Shown here: piece by piece, positions 1 to 6,381 of the stretch
Layout: every line of letters starts with the position of its first letter
How positions within the stretch are numbered: the first letter of the stretch is position 1
The notes under the pieces: generated by a model
Database searches by the model: none
What the model saw: the letters and a program-made list of their open reading frames with translations, nothing else
Told to the model about the DNA's origin: nothing
Program-made: the position numbers and the translations under genes
Assembly (NCBI GenBank): GCA_964446585.1
Contig: CAYUPI010000102.1
Location: 1-11,941 of the forward strand
Length of the DNA: 11,941 nucleotides
Source: CAYUPI01 sp964446585
Lineage (GTDB): Bacteria; Verrucomicrobiota; Verrucomicrobiia; Limisphaerales; UBA8199
Direction: 5' to 3'

Positions 1-45
1 GACGCTCTCGGTTGGTTTGTCTCTTGTGGCTACAGTTTTTGTTGA
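1..45 (+). other. possible C-terminal tail of a truncated upstream gene
   Basis: The first plus-strand frame is open from the window edge to a TGA at 43-45 and reads D-A-L-G-W-F-V-S-C-G-Y-S-F-C. A terminal W-F-x-x-C-G-Y pattern resembles the tails of some transposases, but 14 residues are too few to assign anything. It may equally be chance. I record it only because the window edge cuts whatever lies upstream. Confidence 0.15.
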
Positions 46-354
46 AGCGCTCTAGTGGTTGATGCGTCCGGCTCTGCTCCCCCGTTTCCTCATGTTCGAA
101 TCCGTGTTCATCCCCTCTTATCCGTGGTTAAAACCTTCTCCGCTACCCCTTCCAAAATTCGCCTCCATCCGCCTGTCTTCAATCAACAATCAACCATCAA
201 CCATCCACTTCGGTTGCGGCTTTGCCGCGCTCTGCCCTCTGCATTCTGCACTCTGCACTTAACAGACGCCCCATTCTCCTTTCTCCATTCCTCTTTCTCC
301 ACTTGATCTCGGGAGCAGCGCGTCGGCTATAGCCAGGTGGCCGGAGTCACAGAC
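46..354. other. gene-free stretch with pyrimidine-rich short-period repeats
   Basis: I see no gene here. Apparent plus-strand reading frames of about 80 residues are low-complexity translations of the repeats. A stretch around 99-135 contains the phrases ATCCGTGTTCATC and ATCCGTGGTTAAAA, which look like dispersed intergenic repeat text known to me from several environmental bacterial genomes (recollection, not checked). The rest is mainly C/T-rich and short-period (see the repeat entry). Confidence 0.6.
176..304. repeat. cluster of three degenerate 7-base tandem repeat arrays
   Basis: Three arrays share a 7-base period but differ in unit. Positions 176-210 read TCTTCAA, TCAACAA, TCAACCA, TCAACCA, TCCACTT. 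Positions 230-257 read CTCTGCC, CTCTGCA, TTCTGCA, CTCTGCA. Positions 274-301 read TTCTCCT, TTCTCCA, TTCCTCT, TTCTCCA. Two arrays end in a CTT or ACTT tail. This resembles the heptameric short tandemly repeated repetitive sequences known from some bacteria; the function is unknown. Confidence 0.7.
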
Positions 355-564
355 CTAGGCCGCAGCAGACGTCGCCAGCTCTGCACTGAGTTGCTCAATT
401 TCAATCTGCAGCCGGCGAATTTCCTCCAACGGCCCTTCGGCCAGAATGGCGAATGTCCGCGCCTGCGATGGCAGATGTTCCCGCCGCAATGACGCCAATG
501 CCTTGGTCATAAGCTCCAGTTGTTCCACCGTCTGCTCCAAAATCAGTTCTTTGGTGCTTGTCAT
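355..564 (-). CDS. small coiled-coil-like partner of the DUF6932 nucleotidyltransferase
   Basis: This is a 69-residue protein with no domain I can name. It is mostly predicted helix, with leucine/glutamate-rich heptad-like stretches around residues 5-27 (L-I-L-E-Q-T-V-E-Q-L) and 46-64 (L-E-E-I-R-R-L-Q-I-E-I-E-Q-L), and an Ala-rich end. Its ATG overlaps the TGA of the nucleotidyltransferase gene (ATGA at 561-564), and no Shine-Dalgarno site precedes it, so translation is probably coupled. Small helical proteins of this kind commonly accompany nucleotidyltransferase-like genes, so a complex with its neighbour, possibly as antitoxin or modulator, is a reasonable inference. The overlap makes the gene itself credible; its role is unproven. 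Confidence 0.7.
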   Translation of the reverse strand: MTSTKELILEQTVEQLELMTKALASLRREHLPSQARTFAILAEGPLEEIRRLQIEIEQLSAELATSAAA

Positions 565-1007
565 AATTGCACTCGCAGGAGGCCTTTGCGCAGGTGCGGC
601 ATCTCACGCACCCGGCTGAAGAACTCAGTGAAAGTATAATAAAGCTCTGAATCACGCCGCGCAAGAACGACATCGAATCCAAACCGCTTTCGGAGCAGAG
701 GGCGGGACACAAGGGCATATTGTGAAACGGACAACTCGGCCTCGAAATCGTGCTCAGAACTTAACACAGCGAGCAGATCGATATCGTTCGGAACCGCCTT
801 TGCGGTTACAAAGCTTCCATCCACCAGGACCGCTTCAAACATTCCGCTTTGCTTCATTGCGTCAATGAGCTCTTCAAGTTTGTTAAAGAGCCGGGGGCGC
901 TCTTCAGTTCCCTGAAAATTGCCGAAACGCTCGCGAATTTCCCGCAGCGTACAATCATGAACGCCGGTAGGCAGTAACCCATCGGCGGTTAAGTCAGGAA
1001 TAGGCAT
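561..1007 (-). CDS. DUF6932-type nucleotidyltransferase-fold protein
   Basis: This 148-residue protein opens with P-x-P-D-L-T-A-D-G-L-L-P-T-G-V-H-D, matching the usual DUF6932 beginning (proline/leucine-rich, then 'LPxGxH'). Residues 63-66 (D-G-S-F) followed by D75-I-D77 form the minimal nucleotidyltransferase signature GS...DxD, and D112 in F-G-F-D-V-V is a plausible third acidic residue. The catalytic set therefore looks intact, although the target (nucleic acid, protein or small molecule) is unknown. I chose the ATG at 1005-1007 because the family homology begins there; a TTG at 1032-1034 would add nine residues, M1 to D9, with no family support. No clear Shine-Dalgarno site precedes either start. 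The small partner gene overlaps its stop codon, giving a two-gene cassette that may be a toxin-antitoxin-like or mobile accessory module. Confidence 0.8.
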   Translation of the reverse strand: MPIPDLTADGLLPTGVHDCTLREIRERFGNFQGTEERPRLFNKLEELIDAMKQSGMFEAVLVDGSFVTAKAVPNDIDLLAVLSSEHDFEAELSVSQYALVSRPLLRKRFGFDVVLARRDSELYYTFTEFFSRVREMPHLRKGLLRVQL

Positions 1008-1329
1008 ATCCGTTTTTGACAGCCATTGCCGCAAATCCAGAATATGCTATGAAAGATGCGGCGAATAGCCAGACGCGGCATAGACCGGCTGACCAAATCG
1101 CCGCGAAGCTGGAGACATGAGCCGCATTCGTGGAAAGCATACTGCCCCGGAGCGGGTCGTCAGGCCCGTCCCGCACGGGATGGACCCGGACGGCTGGATT
1201 GGTCTCGATCCCTAAGCTTGTCAGGACCCGTGAACCCGTGCTGCTCGGATTGCGTTGCCGCGCGTTGCAGCCCAGCGGAGGAACTTTTTTTCTGTGCCAT
1301 TGGCGTCGCGATCCGGGCTTGGTTCGTCA
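1008..1329. other. intergenic stretch with no supported gene
   Basis: Roughly 320 bases separate the DUF6932 cassette from the end of the DUF6883 gene. Overlapping plus-strand frames here run antisense into the neighbouring gene and show no family resemblance. A small inverted repeat TCCCG-CA-CGGGA lies near 1168-1179 but has no following T-run on the minus strand, so I do not call a terminator. A plus-strand ATG at 1049 opens only 23 codons. The promoter of the DUF6932 cassette presumably lies in the left part. Confidence 0.5.
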
Positions 1330-1674
1330 TCAGTTCTTGGTGGGGTGCGCAGTTACGAGCCTCGGGGCGGTCTCACCAGTCTCGACGATCCAGACGGAGC
1401 GGATACAGGGGTTGCGTCCGTCCGGGGAGTGGCATTCGCATTCAATGATGTATTTGACTCCATATTCTGAGTCCTTGCGGTCGGTCACCGGCTGGGTGGC
1501 GGCGTGCTTTCGGAGTGAGGCTGCAAGCTCGCCGTGGTGGTTTACCTTGAAGCCGTGTTCCATGAAGAACTTGGCTTTGCCTTTGCCCTCTGGGTGATCG
1601 AGCGACAGCAGGTAGTCCGTAATCTTCTCAGACTCGACGTATGCTTCGCGGGCGTTCGGGAGTTTGGCGGTCAT
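1330..1674 (-). CDS. DUF6883 domain protein, coupled to the nuclease-helicase
   Basis: The 114-residue product matches the DUF6883 pattern over nearly its whole length: L-P-N-A near the start, an I-x-x-Y-L-L-S-x-x-H-P-x-G-K-x-K-A-x-F-F segment around residues 18-37, a central helix, then Y-G-x-x-Y-I-I-E and the conserved S-V-W-I-V-E-x-G-E-x-x-P-R-L-V-T-A tail around 92-109. Full length for the family is about 110 residues, so it looks complete. The function of DUF6883 is unknown. Its ATG overlaps the TGA of the upstream helicase gene (ATGA at 1671-1674), and no Shine-Dalgarno site is visible, so it is probably translated by reinitiation after the helicase. In many genomes DUF6883 sits beside a small DUF4926 gene; here DUF4926 forms the end of the upstream protein, so the pair is preserved in another form. 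Confidence 0.85.
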   Translation of the reverse strand: MTAKLPNAREAYVESEKITDYLLSLDHPEGKGKAKFFMEHGFKVNHHGELAASLRKHAATQPVTDRKDSEYGVKYIIECECHSPDGRNPCIRSVWIVETGETAPRLVTAHPTKN

Positions 1675-4600
1675 TTGCGGGTGACGGGTCTAATGCTGGA
1701 CGGGGAAAGCGTGATGACCTTGGAGCCCTCCGGTGTGAGAAACTCGACTTCGAAAGCTTTTGCGCTGCGGTAGATGTGAACGACCGTCCCGGATGCTCCA
1801 GCCTGGAGTCCTTCCTCGGGCATCGCGGAGAGAAGGGCGACTACATCGTGCTCGTGAATCTGAGGGATGAAGGGTGGTAATTGGGCGTCATCGGTCGGCA
1901 TGAGGATGGTCACCGCGAGCGGCCAGACAGCCCCTTGCCAGTGGCCTTGCTCATCTCTGACCTCCGCTTCTAGCTGGGTACGGAGCAGCTTATCTTGTGC
2001 GGTGACTTGTTGGAGGAATTCCTTTGGGAGATTTGGCCTCTCAAGCCGCTTCTCCTCCAGGGGCGCCCAGAAAATTTCTTCTATGACTTTTCCGTCGGAC
2101 GAAATGTCCGCTGCAGATAGCTGGGAGGGAGAGAGCGCGAACACACGGAGGCGGTGGTTAAAGAACTGCTGACCACTCAGGTAAGCCGTCATGTAGGTCA
2201 GGAGCAACAGCGGCTCGGATTTTCCGGCGCCGAGCAGTTGGACGTAGTCACGGTTGTACGTCCTGATTCCTAGCGTTAGGCGGGGGAAGTCTTCCGCGTT
2301 GGCCGGCGTTCTAAGTGATGCCAAGGCGAGGCTGATGAGCGGGTGGTTGATGCCTCCTGTTCGGTTCCGAGTGACTTCTGAAGACTTCGCGGCTGCCTCC
2401 CGGTCGAAGACGACCCAGTCGATCCCCGCGTCTCCATCTCCATGGTGTATGCGGTAGCAGGGGCAGGCGACTTCCTCCGCTATAAAATGCTGAGCGGCGG
2501 GGTCGAACTTTATGCGGGTGTAGTTAAGGTCTTTGCGGATGCGTCTGATTTTGTCCGCGGATTCGAGCAGGAGGGCGAGCTTTTCCATAGTAGCTCTGCC
2601 TTTGTCCTCCGTGGTCAACTGCACCCGGTGCTGCTGTAGTTCATTGTCAACATCCTGGACAGCGCGCTTTCCCGCCAACACTGCTTCCGCGATAGCATCA
2701 TCGTCGCCGCGCTGCCCGCTGAATAGCTCGCGTAGGCGCTCCAGAGGGATGCCAGCGAGGATCCGCCTGAAATACTCGGCGCGTTGGTTCGGGTCATCCG
2801 CAAGGGCGCCGACGATAGTTGTGAGGCGGTCGATGAGTCGCTGGTAGATGTCCGCCTCCATTGATCCCTGGAGAAGGATGGTGTCGACGATCACGGTATT
2901 GATGGCGCCGATCCGGTGCACCCGTCCGATGCGTTGTTCCAGCACCATTGGGTTCCATGGCAAGTCAAAGTGAATTAGCCGCCGGGCGACCTGCAGGTTT
3001 AATCCTTCACCGCCAGCTGCGCTGGAAACCAAGACGCGGCGACCGAGGGTTCCAGGGCGGCGGAACTCTTCCATTTCCCCCTTCCGGTCAGCGGGGTCCT
3101 GCCCCCCGACGATAATGCTGAAAGGGATCCGCCTCTCCTCGAGGAAGCGCTTGATCTCGTAGACGGTGTCGACGCTTTGGGCAAAGACCACGTAGGGTTC
3201 GTCGGCCTCCTCCAGTAGTTTCCCCAGTTCCTGAAATTTGGCTCGAAGATCCTCTTGCTGGAGCAAGCGCGCGTATTTGTCGAGGAGTTGGCCCAGTCGC
3301 CGCTGGTCTTCCTCGCTCGTCGGCCCCGGAAGGCCGGAACCGACAGCCTCGCTGAGAGTGCCTGTATCTGTATCCTCCGGATCTTCCTCTTCCTCCTCGC
3401 GGACCGCACCAATGAGGTAGTCCAAGAGGCTTTCGGGGCGCTCATTGGCTGGCCGGTTGCGGTATGGGACGAGGAGGCCGGCCCACCCTTCCATGCGGTT
3501 TCGGTTGCCGGCCTGAGAGAAGTTGCGGAGATATCGGCGCAGAAGGTATGCGAAGCCGGCCCTAGGCGAGCTTGCGGCGTATTGCAGGGCGTTACTCTTC
3601 ACGAAGCCGATTGCGCGCTGTGCGCCCTCCTGAAGGAGCCAGTCGAAGTAGTCAGCGATTTCCGAGAGCAGCGTGTTGTACTCGTGCGGTATCGCTGCGA
3701 ACCTTGGCTCACGGATGTCCCGTTTTGGAAATAGGGGCAGGCCGTCCCAGTCGAGGACTCCTTCCTTGATCCGGTAGATCACTCGGCCCCGCAGAGCGCG
3801 GCGCTGCTCGCGCGGTGGAGCCCCGCGTTCCAAGCCGAACAGGAGGCCTGCGAGATTCAGAAAGACCTCCGGGTTTCCCTGGTGCGGGGTGCCCGAGAGG
3901 AAGTAAACACGGCCGTCCTCGGCCAGGTGCTCCCGAAGGATTCTTTCCACGACTCGAAACCACTTCTGCGCTTTGGTGTCCTCCCCCGTCCCGTACATGC
4001 GCAGGCGATGGCACTCATCGACAACTACTACATCCCATTTGGTGCCCTCCAGCCGTGTTTCCCATTCTCGTCTGAAAGCAAGCCGGTGCAGGGAAGCAAC
4101 CACTCTGCGGTCGGAATCTGGACCGCCGAGGCGTGCGGGTGGGTATTGAGTCTCATCGAGCGCTCGGTTGCCGTAGATGTAGAAGCGGTCGGACCGCAGG
4201 CGATCGAAACCCATGTTGGTGAACTGCTCCGCTACGTTGGGGACCAGACCCCCGAGCGTCACGTACAGGACGCGGATGTCCGGGTCGGCGGCCTGAAGCC
4301 TCTCAATGAGCAGGCCGATCTCGACGGTCTTTCCGAGGCCCACTTCATCAGCGATCAGCATCCTCCGCGGGCTCTCGCGGCGTGTGAGGTACTCGACAAG
4401 GCTTTCCTGGTGCCGCAGCGGCAGAACGGGGATGTTGTCAAGCTGGCCTTGCCGGTTTTCAGCCTGCAGCCAGTAGGCACACAGCCGACGGAAGTGGCTT
4501 GTGGATTCTGCGGCGCTAGGCACCTGGCCGCCGGCAAGATTGGCGGCAGGGGTGGGTAGGTCGACTGCCTCGGCTTGTGCGATGCGTGGGTTCGGCACTT

Positions 4601-5306
4601 GGATATGGGCTGGGAGGCGCTCGGGGTCCGCTGGGGATATGTCGGAGATGGCGAGCCATTGAGCTTTGCCAAAGATGTCGCCGCCGACGGTCTGTACTTG
4701 GGCGATTCCCCACGCGGGGCGCTTCTTAAAGGCTACGTACTCAGGTGTATGATTCATCGCGTTCTCGCCTCCACTCGCTTCGGTTTCTGGCGGGGGCACT
4801 GGCTTACTGCGCTGCCACCACTTCTCGAACGTCCGCGATAGTGTGTCCAGGGCGTCTTGTGCGCCGGGCCCCTGGAGACCGACAGACATCTCCGTGTGGT
4901 GCGGGGGGATGCTAAGACCGAGCGCAACGCCGGTCAAGTTTGCAGACCCGACGACGCCTGTGTGCTCATCAAACAGGATTACTTTCGAATGGAACCAGCC
5001 TTCCTTGCCGGGCGACGGGCCAAGGGCAGCTGGAACGGTCCGCCATTCGGCGTATCCCTCGCGCATGAGTTCTTCGAGGCCTGTTGGTGCTGATGCGGGG
5101 TTGGTTTGGCCTTCGTCAGAAAGGATTCGGAGGTGGGCGTGGAGCAGTCGCGCCAGAGCGACCAGCCACAGCAGTCCTGGCGTTCCAACGGCGAACGTGG
5201 CGCACCTGATTTGCCGGACTGGGAGACGTGAGGTGGCCTGCTCGACCCAGCTTCGCAGGCCTGATCCGTTTTCGAGGACCCAAATGCATTGTCGGGTGTC
5301 GCTCAC
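1671..5306 (-). CDS. PLD nuclease - SNF2 helicase - DUF4926 fusion protein, putative defence effector
   Basis: This 1211-residue cytoplasmic protein probably moves along and cuts nucleic acid. Residues about 1-165 form a phospholipase-D-type nuclease with one complete motif: H106, K108, D113, G120, S121, N123. One-motif enzymes of this superfamily act as dimers. Residues about 295-830 are a SNF2/RapA-like superfamily 2 helicase: A-D-E-V-G-L-G-K-T at 319-327 (K326), DECH box at 430-433, S-G-T-P at 471-474, G-G-E-G-L-N-L near 765-772, and Q-R-I-G-R-V-H-R-I-G at 791-800. An acidic linker lies at 637-647. Residues 830-1150 are unassigned. Residues about 1150-1211 match DUF4926 (V-V-A-L, P-E-E-G-L-Q-A-G, G-T-V-V, F-E-V-E-F). 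The start is GTG at 5306 without an obvious Shine-Dalgarno site. The helicase recalls DrmD of DISARM and DpdE of the deazaguanine system, but no DISARM or Dpd partner genes are in the window. A defence role is inference. Confidence 0.85.
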   Translation of the reverse strand: MSDTRQCIWVLENGSGLRSWVEQATSRLPVRQIRCATFAVGTPGLLWLVALARLLHAHLRILSDEGQTNPASAPTGLEELMREGYAEWRTVPAALGPSPGKEGWFHSKVILFDEHTGVVGSANLTGVALGLSIPPHHTEMSVGLQGPGAQDALDTLSRTFEKWWQRSKPVPPPETEASGGENAMNHTPEYVAFKKRPAWGIAQVQTVGGDIFGKAQWLAISDISPADPERLPAHIQVPNPRIAQAEAVDLPTPAANLAGGQVPSAAESTSHFRRLCAYWLQAENRQGQLDNIPVLPLRHQESLVEYLTRRESPRRMLIADEVGLGKTVEIGLLIERLQAADPDIRVLYVTLGGLVPNVAEQFTNMGFDRLRSDRFYIYGNRALDETQYPPARLGGPDSDRRVVASLHRLAFRREWETRLEGTKWDVVVVDECHRLRMYGTGEDTKAQKWFRVVERILREHLAEDGRVYFLSGTPHQGNPEVFLNLAGLLFGLERGAPPREQRRALRGRVIYRIKEGVLDWDGLPLFPKRDIREPRFAAIPHEYNTLLSEIADYFDWLLQEGAQRAIGFVKSNALQYAASSPRAGFAYLLRRYLRNFSQAGNRNRMEGWAGLLVPYRNRPANERPESLLDYLIGAVREEEEEDPEDTDTGTLSEAVGSGLPGPTSEEDQRRLGQLLDKYARLLQQEDLRAKFQELGKLLEEADEPYVVFAQSVDTVYEIKRFLEERRIPFSIIVGGQDPADRKGEMEEFRRPGTLGRRVLVSSAAGGEGLNLQVARRLIHFDLPWNPMVLEQRIGRVHRIGAINTVIVDTILLQGSMEADIYQRLIDRLTTIVGALADDPNQRAEYFRRILAGIPLERLRELFSGQRGDDDAIAEAVLAGKRAVQDVDNELQQHRVQLTTEDKGRATMEKLALLLESADKIRRIRKDLNYTRIKFDPAAQHFIAEEVACPCYRIHHGDGDAGIDWVVFDREAAAKSSEVTRNRTGGINHPLISLALASLRTPANAEDFPRLTLGIRTYNRDYVQLLGAGKSEPLLLLTYMTAYLSGQQFFNHRLRVFALSPSQLSAADISSDGKVIEEIFWAPLEEKRLERPNLPKEFLQQVTAQDKLLRTQLEAEVRDEQGHWQGAVWPLAVTILMPTDDAQLPPFIPQIHEHDVVALLSAMPEEGLQAGASGTVVHIYRSAKAFEVEFLTPEGSKVITLSPSSIRPVTRK
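1674..1859 (-). other. DUF4926 domain fused to the helicase C-terminus
   Basis: The last 62 codons of the helicase gene encode what is normally a free-standing protein of about 60-80 residues. The DUF4926 hallmarks are present in order: a hydrophobic D-V-V-A-L start, P-E-E-G-L, G-A-S-G-T-V-V, an F-E-V-E-F strand, and a final hydrophobic strand ending in R-P. The fold is predicted to be a small SH3-like barrel. The reading frame from the helicase is uninterrupted. The domain is followed at once by the DUF6883 gene. Confidence 0.8.
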
Positions 5307-5546
5307 TGTTTTTGCGTGTGGAGATTACATCATCCTGCAAAACGTTAGCTGTGGGCTCACTCTAGGTCACAAGGATTAAGGTTGCACCATCGTGACGTTG
5401 CAAGTGCGAAAAGCGTTTCGCGGGCCACTTCTTCCGTGACTGAGCGAGCTCATGGCGGGGCTCAGGTGTGACATTATATGGCACGGCGGCTATCATGCCG
5501 GCCACGATGAAGAAGAACCTCAGAGCTAGAGAGTCGAAGGAATCCT
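5307..5546. promoter_or_regulatory. divergent promoter region between helicase operon and WYL-type remnant
   Basis: This 240-base gap separates two divergent genes, so it must contain the helicase operon promoter on the minus strand. I cannot place -35/-10 boxes with confidence on either strand; an AT-rich CATTATAT lies near 5473. A perfect 6-base inverted repeat, GCGAAA-AGCG-TTTCGC, lies at 5406-5421 without a T-run, so it is more likely an operator-like or chance palindrome than a terminator. Autoregulation by the divergent HTH protein would be typical of defence loci, but the regulator is now broken. Confidence 0.4.
5537..5541 (+). promoter_or_regulatory. Shine-Dalgarno site of the HTH/WYL-type remnant
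   Basis: AAGGA lies five bases before the ATG at 5547. It supports this start and strand and shows that the translation signal of the decayed gene still exists. Confidence 0.6.
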
Positions 5547-5885
5547 ATGCGTAAGCCTCAGAGCACTGTCTATTCGTGGCCGGCAATCGAGCGGATGATC
5601 CAGATTCATCGGCTGCTCGAGAACAACGAGTACCCCAATTGTTCGAACATCGCTCATGACTTCGTGATGTCGGTCCGGACCATCAAGCGCGACATTGATT
5701 TCATGAAGAACCGGTTGAACCTGCCGATTCAATTCGATGTAAGGCGCAATGGCTATTTTTTCACCAAACCCGTGCCGCATTTCCCCCAGATGCCGATCTC
5801 CGAGGCCGACACGTTCGCGCTTCTTCATTGCCAGCAGCGTAATCGAGCGGGCGCCGTACCAGAAGCCACACCAACGAAATCGTGA
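5547..5885 (+). pseudogene. truncated, frameshifted HTH (WYL-type) transcriptional regulator
   Basis: The open frame gives 112 residues. Residues about 9-72 match the N-terminal DNA-binding part of a WYL-family regulator: S-W-P-A-I-E-R-M, Y-P-N-C, the helix-turn-helix recognition stretch V-R-T-I-K-R-D-I-D-F-M, then N-L-P-I and a G-Y-F-F-T wing. It then continues into H-F-P-x-M-P-I-S-E-A-D-T-F-A-L-L, the usual linker. Full-length relatives have roughly 300-340 residues with a ligand-sensing WYL domain, which is missing. The expected continuation appears in other frames: V-I-E-R-A-P-Y-Q-K-P in frame +1 at 5839-5868 and N-E-I-V-K-K-L-S-E in frame +2 at 5873-5899. At least two frameshifts plus loss of the C-terminal half therefore destroyed it. 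Position and divergent orientation suggest a former regulator of the helicase operon, but such regulators are numerous in this lineage and it may be unrelated. Confidence 0.75.
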
Positions 5886-6069
5886 AAAAACTCTCCGAAA
5901 GAAACCCTCTGCTGTTCCCGAGCGGACGGAGCCGCAACCAAAGTAGCCCGGTATTGTCCGCGCCTGCGGGACTTCATCGCCGATTTGCCACCGCAAATCT
6001 TGCATAACTAATTGTGCATCAACATCTTATGATTAGTCCAGCCATTCCTCACATTGGTCCCACTCATTT

Positions 6070-6154
6070 CATCAATCCATCAATCCAGTTATCCACCAAT
6101 CCGCCTCTCCCGCCAATTACTCTTCCACCATTCCATTTTTCCACTTCTTCATTC
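6070..6154. repeat. degenerate 8-base pyrimidine-rich tandem repeats
   Basis: Two arrays share an 8-base period. Positions 6070-6109 read CATCAATC, CATCAATC, CAGTTATC, CACCAATC, CGCCTCTC. Positions 6123-6154 read TTCCACCA, TTCCATTT, TTCCACTT, CTTCATTC. The composition matches the 7-base arrays at 176-304, but the period differs. Function unknown. Confidence 0.6.
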
Positions 6155-6160
6155 CGGAAA

Positions 6161-6220
6161 CCTCTCGGAAGCCTGTGGAAGGCTACGGAAGGTTGTGGTA
6201 GGCTGTGGAAGGCAAGCGGT
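6161..6220. repeat. 10-base tandem repeat, consensus GGCTGTGGAA
   Basis: Six successive decamers are CCTCTCGGAA, GCCTGTGGAA, GGCTACGGAA, GGTTGTGGTA, GGCTGTGGAA and GGCAAGCGGT. The four central units agree with the consensus at seven or more of ten positions; the outer ones are degenerate. A 10-base period is close to one helical turn, so equivalent bases face the same side of DNA. It lies 160 bases before the HEAT-repeat gene. Confidence 0.65.
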
Positions 6221-6381
6221 AGAGAGCGCAACTTGCCATCACCACCACGGAGCGGGGACGGCCTCGTTCCCGGTGCCACCCGGTGCATGGTTGCGGTTCG
6301 GGGCCGCGCTCCGGCGATTGGGTAACACTCCCATAACCAGCACTGAGCTCAAGAAGCCAAGCCAATAGCCAAAATCCAAGA

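Larger units (their letters stand above)
6009..6381. other. gene-free stretch with short-period repeats
   Basis: No supported gene lies between the regulator remnant and the HEAT-repeat gene. Plus and minus frames of 60-100 residues are translations of low-complexity repeat DNA. The left half is pyrimidine-rich with an 8-base period and is followed by a 10-base tandem repeat (separate entries). The right half, 6240-6380, is G/C-rich and without recognisable structure; it presumably carries the HEAT gene promoter. Confidence 0.6.

Noticed and set aside
176..304. CRISPR array
   Set aside because: Units are 7 bases, directly adjacent, and without unique spacers.
1168..1179. small hairpin TCCCG-CA-CGGGA as terminator of the helicase operon
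   Set aside because: Stem of only five pairs with a two-base loop and no T-run on the minus strand.
1130..1597. 155-residue plus-strand frame across the gap and the DUF6883 gene
   Set aside because: It runs antisense through a recognised domain and shows no plausible protein pattern.
3882..4559. 225-residue plus-strand frame
   Set aside because: It is antisense to the helicase ATPase core, which has clear motifs; the frame has no family resemblance and arises from GC-rich codons.
5526..6005. 159-residue minus-strand frame opposite the WYL-type remnant
   Set aside because: The plus strand shows a clear HTH domain with a ribosome site; the minus frame is unrecognisable.
5943..6008. 22-residue fragment ending in L-P-P-Q-I-L-H-N before a TAA
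   Set aside because: It could be the tail of a displaced gene, but it is too short and without similarity to the regulator or anything else I know.
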